A stretch of 64,000 nucleotides of DNA from NCBI GenBank assembly GCA_963677375.2, contig CAXXIF010000012.1, forward strand, positions 367,331 to 431,330, read 5' to 3'. The notes below the pieces were generated by a model. The model had not been told where the DNA came from. It searched no databases and was given only the letters and a program-made list of their open reading frames with translations. Origin of the DNA: Pseudaeromonas sp963677375. GTDB lineage: Bacteria; Pseudomonadota; Gammaproteobacteria; Enterobacterales; Aeromonadaceae. The number at the start of each line of letters is the position of its first letter. Position 1 is the first letter of the stretch. The position numbers and the translations under genes were made by a program. Of the stretch, positions 1 to 8,109 are shown piece by piece.

Positions 1-782
1 AGAAATTCGAGCTCGGCGCCTCCTCCGACATGGAGTTGGCTCAAAGCCGGACCACACTGGAAAGCGCACGGGTCAGTACGGCCCAGTATGGGCGTCAGGT
101 GCTGCAGGATCGCAATGCGCTGGCCCTGCTGCTAGGAACCGGTATGCCCAGCGGTCTGCACCTGCCGGCCACACTGGCAGCGGTCAACTTTGCCCCCATC
201 CCGGTCGGTGCCCCCTCCAGTTTGCTGCAGCAACGACCGGATATACTGGCCGCCGAGCACAGTCTGAAGGCGGCGAATGCCAACATTGGCGCCGCACGAG
301 CCGCTTTCTTCCCAAGCATTACCCTGACGGCTACGGCCGGTACGGCCAGCAACGAACTGGGAAACCTGTTCGACGGTGGCACCGGAACCTGGTCCTTCAT
401 TCCCAAGCTGAATCTACCGCTGTTTGATGGCGGCAAGCGGGTGGCCGATCTGGATGTGGCGGAAGTTAGCGAAAAGCAGGCGGTCGCAACCTACGAGAAA
501 AACATCCAGACCGCATTCAAGGAGGTCGCGGATACTCTGGGGACTCAGGAGTATTATCAGCAACAGTGGGAAGCCCAGCAGGCGCTGGTTAAGGCGAACC
601 AACGTTACTACGAGTTGGCGGAGTATCGCTACACGCAGGGTGTGGATAGTTACCTGACCCGACTCGATGCCCAGCGTTCGCTATTCAGTGCCCAGCAGTC
701 ACTGGTTTCCACCCGGTTGGCACAACTGAGCAACCAGATCAGTCTGTTCAAAGCGGTCGGTGGCGGTTGGCAGTCGGAATAA
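1..782 (+). CDS. RND-type outer membrane efflux protein (TolC/OprM/NodT family), 3' part
   Basis: C-terminal part (about 260 residues) of an outer membrane factor that would form the exit duct of a tripartite efflux pump. The frame is open to the left edge, so the true start lies outside the window. Visible family features are the GASSDMELAQ segment with alternating helical residues, the QQRPDI motif typical of OprM-like lipoproteins, and AARAAFFPSI followed by SNELGNLFDGGTGTW, the beta-barrel entry. The end, with long Gln/Ala-rich helices and YTQGVDSYLTRLDAQRSLF, is also typical. Its own pump partners would lie upstream. It is cut off from the RND operon at 1.7-6.5 kb by oppositely oriented tRNAs, so that operon probably does not include it, although the protein could still serve that pump. 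Confidence 0.9.
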   Translation, partial: KFELGASSDMELAQSRTTLESARVSTAQYGRQVLQDRNALALLLGTGMPSGLHLPATLAAVNFAPIPVGAPSSLLQQRPDILAAEHSLKAANANIGAARAAFFPSITLTATAGTASNELGNLFDGGTGTWSFIPKLNLPLFDGGKRVADLDVAEVSEKQAVATYEKNIQTAFKEVADTLGTQEYYQQQWEAQQALVKANQRYYELAEYRYTQGVDSYLTRLDAQRSLFSAQQSLVSTRLAQLSNQISLFKAVGGGWQSE

Positions 783-809
783 GCTGAACGAAAACGCGGC
801 CATATATAC

Positions 810-840
810 CCAGGGGCTGTCCACGGACAGCCCCTGGTTT
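810..840 (+). terminator. hairpin after efflux gene
   Basis: A 13-bp stem (CCAGGGGCTGTCC and its complement) with a very short loop starts 27 bases after the stop codon of the efflux gene and runs into TTT. The stem is strong but the T-run is short, so this is a probable rather than certain intrinsic terminator. Confidence 0.6.
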
Positions 841-901
841 ATGGTGCAGTTGCTGCAAGTGGTTCGTCCGAACGCTGGGGCTGTTGCCAAAACAGAAAAG
901 C

Positions 902-927
902 AAAAACCCCGCCGAAGCGGGGTTTTC
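902..927 (-). terminator. terminator of the tRNA operon
   Basis: Stem AAAACCCCGC / GCGGGGTTTT with a short TTCG-type loop lies just 3' of tRNA-Pro on the minus strand. Read on the minus strand it ends in a run of T, which is a good intrinsic terminator for the four-tRNA transcript. Confidence 0.85.
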
Positions 928-931
928 TTAT

Positions 932-1008
<77 letters not shown>

Positions 1009-1051
1009 TTTATTTCTAGTCAGTCGACACTCGATCAACTCACCCTTGTTT

Positions 1052-1136
1052 TGGTGCGAAAGGAGGGACTCGAACCCTCACACCCGAAGGCACTAACACC
1101 TGAAGCTAGCGCGTCTACCAATTCCGCCACCTTCGC
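1052..1136 (-). tRNA. tRNA-Leu (CAG)
   Basis: An 85-base class II tRNA with a long variable arm, D arm GGCGGAATTGGTAGACGCG, anticodon stem-loop CTAGC-TTCAGGT-GTTAG (anticodon CAG) and encoded CCA. Third in the minus-strand tRNA operon. Confidence 0.95.
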
Positions 1137-1165
1137 ACATTTGTACTCTTTTACACTGGGTGAAG

Positions 1166-1242
1166 TGGGGTGGCTGATGGGGCTCGAACCCACGACAACA
1201 GGAATCACAATCCTGGACTCTACCAACTGAGCTACAGCCACC
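1166..1242 (-). tRNA. tRNA-His (GTG)
   Basis: A 77-base tRNA carrying the extra 5' G typical of tRNA-His. The anticodon loop ATTGTGAT gives GTG, and CCA is encoded. Second in the minus-strand tRNA operon. Confidence 0.95.
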
Positions 1243-1293
1243 ATTACTGTCCAATGTTTGCATCCGTAGTGAATTGTCACTGCGACCACAAAA

Positions 1294-1370
<77 letters not shown>

Positions 1371-1391
1371 TCGTCATTGGAACGGGTGGGA

Positions 1392-1420
1392 ATAGTACGA
1401 ATCAGGTCCTGGGTTGTCCA
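1392..1420 (-). promoter_or_regulatory. tRNA operon promoter
   Basis: On the minus strand TGGACA and TACTAT are separated by 17 bases, just upstream of tRNA-Arg. A run of A/T (about 1428-1440) sits upstream like an UP element. The bases after the -10 are C-rich, as expected for the discriminator of a stable RNA promoter. Confidence 0.75.
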
Positions 1421-1556
1421 GCATTTTTCAAAAAAAAACTCTGTTCGGTCATTTTTTGATTGAAGCGGGTGAAAATCCAACATTTTCCCTGAACCCGACG
1501 TCCGGAGGCCGGCAGATGCCCCACGGCTCGCGGCTACATTTTAATCGTCAGGACGA

Positions 1557-1584
1557 TTGACTCTATGCCAATCGAATCTAGAAT
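1557..1584 (+). promoter_or_regulatory. promoter of the TetR-RND operon
   Basis: TTGACT and TAGAAT are separated by 16 bases. The predicted start at about 1591 lies at the edge of the palindrome 1592-1609, so a bound repressor would block initiation. Confidence 0.7.
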
Positions 1585-1591
1585 GACGGCA

Positions 1592-1609
1592 TGAATGAAC
1601 GCTCATTCA
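1592..1609 (+). promoter_or_regulatory. TetR-family operator
   Basis: TGAATGA-ACGC-TCATTCA is a perfect inverted repeat of 7-base arms around 4 bases, the usual form of a TetR-family operator. It covers the predicted transcription start of the gene that encodes a TetR regulator 60 bases downstream. Autorepression with induction by pump substrates is inferred. Confidence 0.7.
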
Positions 1610-1668
1610 GACATCGTGGCCTTTAGTTCAGCCTGGGTTCATCTTTCACCGCAAGGACTGTCGTTATC

Positions 1669-2256
1669 ATGAGTAAGCGCAAACAGATCATGCAAGTGGC
1701 GCTGGAACTCTTCATTGAACAGGGATTTCACGGTACATCCGTACAGATGATTGCAGATCGGGCCAGCATAGCGGCAGGTTCTTTATATCGTTATTTTCAG
1801 GGTAAAGAGGATCTGATCCGTCAGATCTACCGCATGTCTGTTCAGATGATGGTGGAAAAGCTGTTTGCCAATGTGCAGCTGACCGAGGTCAACTTCTCGA
1901 CCTACCGCCAGATGTGGCTGAATGCCTGTTTCGGCATCCAGAGCCATAATCCTGTCATTCTGTTCAAGGATCTTTATGAACGATCTCCGTTTCTAACGGC
2001 AGAAGACAGGGTATGGGCTCAGGCTTGCTGGCAACCACTGGATGATTTTTATCAATCCGGGATCGATTGCGGTCTATTTCACGCCATGCCGCCCTGTTTG
2101 CTGGCCGCATTGAGTCTGTCCACGGTACAGTGTGCCATGCATGAACATAAGTTTTACGATTTTGAATTCACCGATGCACTAAAAGAGCAAATGGCCGCGG
2201 CGAGCTGGAAAGCCATCCTGGCCGAACCATTGGACCAACCTGGGAGCAACAAATGA
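1669..2256 (+). CDS. TetR/AcrR-family transcriptional regulator of the RND operon
   Basis: A 195-residue one-domain regulator. Residues 1-50 hold the TetR helix-turn-helix (ALELFIEQGFHGTSVQMIADRA, then AGSLYRYFQGKEDLI). The rest is a variable helical ligand-binding domain with several Met, Cys and Phe residues. Length is normal for the family. The stop overlaps the next start (ATGA at 2253-2256), so it is co-translated with the membrane fusion protein and very likely controls the pump, binding the palindrome at 1592-1609. Placing the repressor first in the operon makes regulator and pump rise together. The inducing ligand cannot be read from the sequence. Confidence 0.9.
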   Translation: MSKRKQIMQVALELFIEQGFHGTSVQMIADRASIAAGSLYRYFQGKEDLIRQIYRMSVQMMVEKLFANVQLTEVNFSTYRQMWLNACFGIQSHNPVILFKDLYERSPFLTAEDRVWAQACWQPLDDFYQSGIDCGLFHAMPPCLLAALSLSTVQCAMHEHKFYDFEFTDALKEQMAAASWKAILAEPLDQPGSNK

Positions 2257-3398
2257 AAAAGTGGACAGCCGTGATGCTGCTGATTGCCCTGCTGATATTC
2301 GGCAGCGTGATTGGCTTCAACCTCTTCAAGAATCACATGATGGCGCAATATTTTGCCAACATGCCGATCCCGACCTTCCCAGTCTCGGTACAGCCGGTCA
2401 AACCGGTGGACTGGACCCCGACCATAGAGGCCATCGGTTTCGTGGAGCCCAATCAAGGGCTGGATATCAGTAACGAAACCGCGGGTAAGGTGAAAACCAT
2501 CAAGTTCGAATCTGGACAACAGGTCAAGAGTGGCGATCTGCTGATCAATCTGGATGCATCCGTCGAAGAGGCTAATCTCAAGGCCTCCCAAGGCCGGATG
2601 CCCGCCACCAAGGCCAATCTGGATCGGATGCGCAGCCTCTATGCCAAGGGAACCATCTCCAAAGGCAATCTGGATGATGCCGAAGCCGACTACCTGCAAC
2701 TCGCCGGACAGATTGAATCCCTGCAAGCGACCATAGACCGCATGTATATCCGCGCCCCCTTCTCCGGCCAGGTCGGTATCCGCAATGCCTATCTGGGTCA
2801 ATATCTGGAAGCGGGGTCGCAGATCGTCCGTCTGGAAGACACCAGCGTAATGAAGATCCGCTTCACGATTCCGCAGACCGATATTTCCAAGCTGAGAATT
2901 GGTCAGTCACTGCACATCTATGTCGATGCCTATCCGCAAAAACCCTTCCAAGGCACAGTCAACGCCATCGAGCCGGCCGTGAATGCTCAATCCGGCGTGG
3001 TCCAGGTCCAGGCAGCAATTCCCAATTCTGACAGCCTGCTGCGCTCCGGCATGTTTGCCAAGGTGCAGGTGCAACTCCCGGTTGAACCGGCCCAGATCGC
3101 CATTCCGCAAACCGCCATCAACTTCACTCTCTACGGCCAAACTGTTTTTGTGGTGGCAGAGGGTAAAGATGACAAGGGTCAAGCCCTCGTGGATGCCGAA
3201 GGCAAGCCGGTTCTGGTTGCCAAGCAGGTGGAGGTGAATGTCGGCGAACGCAAGGACGAAGTCGCCCATATCCTCGACGGCCTCAAGGCCGGCGAGCGGG
3301 TGGTCATCGCCGGTCAGGTCCGCCTCTCCAATGGCAGCCATGTGAAGATTATTGAAGATTCACTGCTGAATAAGCCGGCTACGACCCCGATGCTGTAA
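2253..3398 (+). CDS. RND efflux periplasmic adaptor (membrane fusion protein, HlyD/AcrA type)
   Basis: A 381-residue adaptor that links an inner membrane RND pump to an outer membrane channel. An N-terminal membrane anchor (LLIALLIFGSVIGFNLF) has no lipobox. The first half of a lipoyl domain (NETAGKVKTIKFESGQQVKSG) precedes a helical hairpin at about 105-160 and the second lipoyl half (IRAPFSGQVGIRNAYLGQ). Beta-barrel and membrane-proximal domains follow. It overlaps the TetR gene by 4 bases and lies 11 bases before the pump. There is no outer membrane gene in the operon, so it presumably docks on a TolC-like protein encoded elsewhere. The sequence resembles Vibrio-type adaptors, but the substrate range is unknown. 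Confidence 0.92.
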   Translation: MKKWTAVMLLIALLIFGSVIGFNLFKNHMMAQYFANMPIPTFPVSVQPVKPVDWTPTIEAIGFVEPNQGLDISNETAGKVKTIKFESGQQVKSGDLLINLDASVEEANLKASQGRMPATKANLDRMRSLYAKGTISKGNLDDAEADYLQLAGQIESLQATIDRMYIRAPFSGQVGIRNAYLGQYLEAGSQIVRLEDTSVMKIRFTIPQTDISKLRIGQSLHIYVDAYPQKPFQGTVNAIEPAVNAQSGVVQVQAAIPNSDSLLRSGMFAKVQVQLPVEPAQIAIPQTAINFTLYGQTVFVVAEGKDDKGQALVDAEGKPVLVAKQVEVNVGERKDEVAHILDGLKAGERVVIAGQVRLSNGSHVKIIEDSLLNKPATTPML

Positions 3399-3409
3399 CG
3401 GAGCAAGAC

Positions 3410-6400
3410 ATGAAATTTACAGATATTTTCATTCGGCGTCCTGTTCTTGCCCTCTCCATCAGCCTGCTGATCGTCTTGCTCGGTCTGCAGGCACTGAAGG
3501 GGATGCAGGTCCGGGAATACCCGAAGATCACCAATACGGTGATCACGGTAACGACCAGCTACTACGGGGCCAGTGCCAACCTGATCCAGGGCTTCATCAC
3601 CCAACCGCTGGAGCAGGCCATAGCCCAGGCCGATAACATCGACTACATGACCTCCAAGAGTCAGTTGGGTTCATCCACCATCACGGTGAACATGAAGCTC
3701 AATACTGACCCGAACGCGGCACTGTCGGATGTGCTGGCCAAGGTCAACTCGGTGCGCTCCCAGTTGCCCAAGGAGTCAGAAGATCCGAGCCTAGACATGT
3801 CCACCGGCTCCAGTACCTCGATCATGTATATCTCTTTTTCCAGTGATGAGTTGAATGCCTCGCAAATCACCGACTATCTGGAACGCGTGATCAAGCCGCA
3901 ACTCTTCACCGTCGGCGGCGTCGCCAAGGTCAACCTCTACGGCGGCACCGAGTTCGCGCTGCGCATCTGGCTGGACCCAGAGCGGATGGCGGCCTACAAC
4001 CTGACGGCCAGCGAAGTGATGTCAGTGTTGCAAGCCAACAACTACCAATCCTCGCCGGGGCAGGTAACCGGCTATTACATGCTGTACAACGCCGATGCCA
4101 ACACCCAGGTCGACAATGTCGCCGACCTGGAGAAGCTGATCGTCGCCAGCCGGGATAAAGCCGTCGTTCGCCTGCGGGACATCGCCAAGGTCAGCTTGGA
4201 GAAGAACCACGACACCTACCGCGCCATGGCCAATGGCAAGGAAGCCGTCGTCGTTGCTCTGGACCCCTCCCCGACCGCCAACCCGCTGGAGATTGCCGCC
4301 AGCGTGGTCGACATGATGCCGGAGCTGCAACGTAACCTGCCACCGACCATCAAGATGGAGATGCTGTATGACTCCACCGAGGCGATCAATGAATCCATCG
4401 ACGAGGTGGTGAAGACCATAGCCGAAGCCGGTGTCATAGTACTCATCGTCATCACCCTGTTCCTCGGTTCCTTCCGCGCCGTGGTGATCCCTATCATCAC
4501 CATACCGCTGTCGCTGATCGGCGTGGTGATGCTGATGCAACTGTTCGGCTTCACCATCAACTTGATGACGCTGCTGGCCATGGTGCTCGCCATTGGTCTG
4601 GTGGTGGATGACGCCATCGTCGTGGTGGAAAACGTCGATCGGCATATCAAGGCCGGTGAGGAGCCGTTCCGCGCCGCCATCATAGGTACCCGGGAAATCG
4701 CGCTGCCGGTTATCTCGATGACCATTACCCTGGCGGCGGTATACGCGCCAATCGCCCTGATGGGCGGGGTGACCGGCTCGCTGTTCAAGGAGTTTGCCCT
4801 CACCCTGGCGGGTTCGGTGTTCGTCTCCGGCGTCATAGCTCTGACCCTGTCGCCCATGATGTGCTCCAAGATGCTCAAGGCCCACACCAATCCGAATGCC
4901 TTCGAGCGCGGCGTGGAAAACACCTTCGAGCGAGTCACCAATGCCTACTCCCGGGCGCTGGATGCCGTGATGGAACACAGACCCGTGGTCATCGCCTTTG
5001 CGGTCATCGTCTTCGCCTCACTGCCGGTACTGTTCAAGTTCATACCGGCCGAGCTGGCACCTTCCGAAGATAAGGGCGCCTACATGATGATGGCCAAGGC
5101 TCCCAACACGGCGAACCTGGACTACATCCAGAACAGCATGAGCGAGATCACCACCCGTTTGGGCAAGGACCCGGCCATGGCCACCAGCCTGTCGTTTGCC
5201 GGTATCCCGAACTCGAATCAGGGCATGGGCATTGCGGTCATGAAACCCTGGAGTCAGCGCCCTCCGTTAAAGCAGGTCATGGAGCGCACCAACGCCCAGA
5301 TGCAGGACATCCCGGAGATGACGGTCAGTTCCTTCCAGTTCCCGGAATTGCCGGGTGCCGGGGGTGGTATGCCGTTGCAATATGTCATCACCACGCCGAA
5401 CAACTTCGAGAGCTTGTTCCAGGTTGCCGATGAGGTGTTGCAGAAGGTGAAGGCCAACCCGCAGTTCATCTACTCGGAACTGGACCTGGCCTATGATTCG
5501 GCCACCATGCGCATTACCGTGAATCGGGACAAAGCCGGTGCTTACGGCATCACAATGCAGGATATAGGTGTCACCTTGGGCACCTTCATGAGCGATGGTT
5601 ACGTCAACCGCATCGACTTGAACGGCCGCAGCTATGAAGTTATCCCGCAGGTAGAGCGTAAATATCGTCTCAATCCGGAGTCACTCAAGCGCTACTACGT
5701 ACGCGCCGCCGATGGTACCGCAGTGCCGCTGGGCAATCTGATCAATGTCGAACTGGTCACCGAGCCCCGGTCGCTGCCGACCTTCAGTCAGCTGAACTCG
5801 GCCACCATCAGCGTGGTTCCGACTCCGGGTGTGACTATGGGTGATGCGGTGAACTTCTTCGAGCAACAGATCACGCCGCAGTTGCCGCTGGGTTATCAGC
5901 ACAACTACATGGGGGAAGCGCGGCAGTACGTTACCGAAGGGAATGCCCTGATGGGCACCTTCGCCCTGGCGCTGTTCGTGATCTTCCTGGTGCTGGCTTC
6001 GCAGTTTGAGAGTGTGCGCGACCCGCTGGTGATCCTGGTGTCGGTACCGCTGGCCATTTGTGGTGCCCTGATTGCCATGGCCTGGGGCCTGTCGACCATG
6101 AACATCTACACCCAGGTCGGCCTCATCACGCTCGTGGGTCTGATTACCAAGCACGGGATACTGATCTGTGAAGTGACCAAGGAGGAGCAGCTCAAGCGCG
6201 GCCTCTCCAAGATGGAGGCGGTGAAACATGCCACCCGCATCCGTCTGCGGCCGATCCTGATGACCACGGCCGCCATGGTCGCCGGTCTCATTCCCTTGAT
6301 GGGCGCGACCGGAGCCGGGGCCATCAGCCGTTTCGGCATTGGTCTGGTGATCGTCGCCGGTCTCTCCATCGGCACCCTGTTTACGCTGTTCGTGCTGCCG

Positions 6401-6487
6401 GTGATCTACACCTATCTGGGTGAAAATCACAAACCGCTCGAAGTGTTTGATGAAAGTCTGCCCCACAAGGCCCAGGCCGAGCATTAA
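3410..6487 (+). CDS. RND efflux transporter, inner membrane permease (AcrB/HAE-1 type)
   Basis: A 1025-residue proton-driven exporter of full family length. The start FTDIFIRRPVLALSISLLI is the canonical first helix. Two large periplasmic loops follow TM1 and TM7. The TM4 proton relay acidic pair is D400-D401 in VVDDAIVVVENVDRH, and the last segment has the usual LRPILMTTAAMVAGLIPL and LFTLFVLPVIYTYL. The first ATG fits and is preceded by GGAGCAAG. It is third in the TetR-MFP-RND operon and is followed by a strong terminator. Multidrug or detergent-like substrates are the family norm; specificity cannot be read here. Confidence 0.93.
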   Translation: MKFTDIFIRRPVLALSISLLIVLLGLQALKGMQVREYPKITNTVITVTTSYYGASANLIQGFITQPLEQAIAQADNIDYMTSKSQLGSSTITVNMKLNTDPNAALSDVLAKVNSVRSQLPKESEDPSLDMSTGSSTSIMYISFSSDELNASQITDYLERVIKPQLFTVGGVAKVNLYGGTEFALRIWLDPERMAAYNLTASEVMSVLQANNYQSSPGQVTGYYMLYNADANTQVDNVADLEKLIVASRDKAVVRLRDIAKVSLEKNHDTYRAMANGKEAVVVALDPSPTANPLEIAASVVDMMPELQRNLPPTIKMEMLYDSTEAINESIDEVVKTIAEAGVIVLIVITLFLGSFRAVVIPIITIPLSLIGVVMLMQLFGFTINLMTLLAMVLAIGLVVDDAIVVVENVDRHIKAGEEPFRAAIIGTREIALPVISMTITLAAVYAPIALMGGVTGSLFKEFALTLAGSVFVSGVIALTLSPMMCSKMLKAHTNPNAFERGVENTFERVTNAYSRALDAVMEHRPVVIAFAVIVFASLPVLFKFIPAELAPSEDKGAYMMMAKAPNTANLDYIQNSMSEITTRLGKDPAMATSLSFAGIPNSNQGMGIAVMKPWSQRPPLKQVMERTNAQMQDIPEMTVSSFQFPELPGAGGGMPLQYVITTPNNFESLFQVADEVLQKVKANPQFIYSELDLAYDSATMRITVNRDKAGAYGITMQDIGVTLGTFMSDGYVNRIDLNGRSYEVIPQVERKYRLNPESLKRYYVRAADGTAVPLGNLINVELVTEPRSLPTFSQLNSATISVVPTPGVTMGDAVNFFEQQITPQLPLGYQHNYMGEARQYVTEGNALMGTFALALFVIFLVLASQFESVRDPLVILVSVPLAICGALIAMAWGLSTMNIYTQVGLITLVGLITKHGILICEVTKEEQLKRGLSKMEAVKHATRIRLRPILMTTAAMVAGLIPLMGATGAGAISRFGIGLVIVAGLSIGTLFTLFVLPVIYTYLGENHKPLEVFDESLPHKAQAEH

Positions 6488-6508
6488 GCCAGCTCCTCGC
6501 GTCATCCA

Positions 6509-6539
6509 AGCCAGTCCCTTCGCGGACTGGCTTTTTTTA
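6509..6539 (+). terminator. terminator of the RND operon
   Basis: Stem AGCCAGTCC / GGACTGGCT with a short loop is followed by seven T, 20 bases after the pump stop codon. Classic intrinsic terminator. Confidence 0.92.
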
Positions 6540-6577
6540 TGGCTCTATCCCAGTTACCTGTTGTGAATCGAGAGGGA

Positions 6578-6674
6578 TGGAGTCTGAACGAAAAGCAGAC
6601 CGTTGGCGGCAGGGATGCCGCCGTCGAGCCTACACGGATGTATTCACGGCGTGTCTGCGCTCGATCAGACTCCA
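6578..6674 (-). repeat. 97-bp dispersed structured repeat, copy 1
   Basis: This 97-base unit is homologous, in opposite orientation, to 29127-29223. On the minus strand it folds as an outer stem (TGGAGTCTGA/TCAGACTCCA), an inner stem (GCAGAC/GTCTGC) and two internal hairpins (TACA-TCCG-TGTA and GGCGGCA-TCCC-TGCCGCC). Weaker homology to the other copy extends outward to about 6551 and 6706, including a GCCTTTTT tail. It lies between the RND terminator and the polyamine operon. A 73-codon open frame crosses it but is not credible as a gene. Confidence 0.85.
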
Positions 6675-6832
6675 GCGCAACATCAAACTGGGTCATAGCC
6701 TTTTTTATGGTCCGCCAGCGCCAGCATGACTCCCCGTTCACCGCCGTTTGCGCCATTTAAGTGCAAGCCTCCCCTCAGCCCCAATCCGGTGCAGACCGCA
6801 TGACAGCTGAGTTCTACCGCTCCACGCTGGGC

Positions 6833-6848
6833 TGGCACAGCCCTTGTA
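6833..6848 (+). promoter_or_regulatory. possible sigma-54 promoter of the polyamine operon
   Basis: TGGCAC, five bases, then TTGTA approximates the -24/-12 consensus (TGGCAC-N5-TTGC[A/T]). The -12 GC is GT here, so the match is imperfect. It lies 73 bases before the first gene. Nitrogen control would suit a putrescine catabolic operon, but no clear NtrC or PspF-type upstream sites were recognised. Confidence 0.4.
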
Positions 6849-6920
6849 TAGCTCTATTCGATACCCGCTCAGGATGAGCGTGATACGCCGGAACATCCGG
6901 CCCCTTTCGGAGAGTACGCT

Positions 6921-8093
6921 ATGACACCTTCTACCCCATCGTCTGCTGTTACCCACTCCCTGCTGGCTCTGGCCATAGTGGCCGCCACCTCGGCCACCTC
7001 GGCCAGCGCCGCACCACTGCAAACCCTCGGCAAGTCGGAAGGCGTGGTCGATATCATCGCCTGGCCCGGCTACATCGAGCGCGGCGAGAGCGACAAGCAG
7101 TATGACTGGGTCACGCAGTTCGAGAAGGAGAGCGGCTGCGAGGTGCGGGTGAAGACCGCCGCCACCTCGGACGAAATGGTGGCCCTGATGGCCAAGGGGG
7201 GTTATGACCTGGTCACCGCCTCGGGCGATGCCTCCTTGCGTCTCATCTATGGCAAGCGGGTACAAGCGATCAATACCGCCCTGATCCCGAACTGGAAGAA
7301 TATCGACCCTCGCCTGCTGGACTCCCCCTGGCATACGGTCAAGGGCGAACACTATGGCGCTCCCTACCAGTGGGGCCCCAATGTGCTGATGTACAACACC
7401 ACCGTTTTCAAGGAAGCGCCCACCAGCTGGGGCGTACTGTTCAGCGCCCAGAACCTGCCGGATGGCAAACCGAACCAGGGCCGGGTGCAGGCCTATGATG
7501 GTGCCATCTATCTGGCCGATGCGGCTCTCTACCTGAAACACGCCAAGCCCGAGTTGGGGATTACCGATCCCTATGAACTGAACGAAGCCCAGTACGCGGC
7601 CGTGCTGGAACTGGTGCGCGGCCAGCATCCCTTGATCCACCGCTACTGGCACGACTACAACGTGCAGATGAGCGACTTCAAGAACGAGGGCGTGGTCGCC
7701 TCCGGTGCCTGGCCGTTCCAGGTCAATGCCTTGCAAGCCGAGAAGCAGCCCATCGCCTCCACCATTCCGGTCGAAGGAGCCACCGGTTGGGCCGATACCA
7801 CCATGCTGCATGCCGAGGCCGCCCATCCGGTCTGTGCCTACCAATGGCTGAACTGGTCACTGACCCCCAAGGTGCAAGGCGATGTCGCCGCCTGGTTCGG
7901 CTCAGTGCCTTCCGTGCCGGCGGCGTGCAGCGCCTCCAGCCTGTTGGGTGCCGAAGGGTGCAAGACCAATGGTCTGGACAACTTCGACAAGATTGCCTTC
8001 TGGAAGACACCACAGGCCAAGTGTGCCCAAGGCAGCTGCGTGCCCTACAGCCGCTGGGTGCAGGATTACATCGCCATCATGGGCGGACGGTAA
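6921..8093 (+). CDS. ydcS: putrescine-type ABC transporter substrate-binding protein, YdcS-like
   Basis: A 390-residue periplasmic binding protein whose signal peptide ends near TSASAAP. The mature protein follows E. coli YdcS closely as recalled: DIIAWPGYIERG, KTAATSDEMV, GGYDLVTASGDASLRLI, ALIPNWKN, PYQWGPNVLMYNT, IHRYWHD and the end SRWVQDYIAIMGGR. Cysteines near 47, 299 and 330-370 may form disulfides. It is followed by ydcT, ydcU, ydcV and patD, the same order as in E. coli, where the system moves putrescine. It starts the operon; a possible sigma-54 promoter lies upstream. YdcS has also been reported as a polyhydroxybutyrate synthase in E. coli, and that alternative role cannot be excluded. 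Confidence 0.92.
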   Translation: MTPSTPSSAVTHSLLALAIVAATSATSASAAPLQTLGKSEGVVDIIAWPGYIERGESDKQYDWVTQFEKESGCEVRVKTAATSDEMVALMAKGGYDLVTASGDASLRLIYGKRVQAINTALIPNWKNIDPRLLDSPWHTVKGEHYGAPYQWGPNVLMYNTTVFKEAPTSWGVLFSAQNLPDGKPNQGRVQAYDGAIYLADAALYLKHAKPELGITDPYELNEAQYAAVLELVRGQHPLIHRYWHDYNVQMSDFKNEGVVASGAWPFQVNALQAEKQPIASTIPVEGATGWADTTMLHAEAAHPVCAYQWLNWSLTPKVQGDVAAWFGSVPSVPAACSASSLLGAEGCKTNGLDNFDKIAFWKTPQAKCAQGSCVPYSRWVQDYIAIMGGR

Positions 8094-8109
8094 TCCGGGA
8101 GGAGAGGTT

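Noticed and set aside
4022..4978. Long His/Gly-rich frame opposite the RND pump gene, and similar antisense frames elsewhere
   Set aside because: Antisense shadows of GC-rich coding DNA; the plus-strand product is clearly the pump.
6539..6760. 73-codon frame downstream of the RND operon
   Set aside because: It begins inside the terminator and crosses the 97-bp structured repeat. A similar peptide appears at 28963-29250 only because the repeat is shared.
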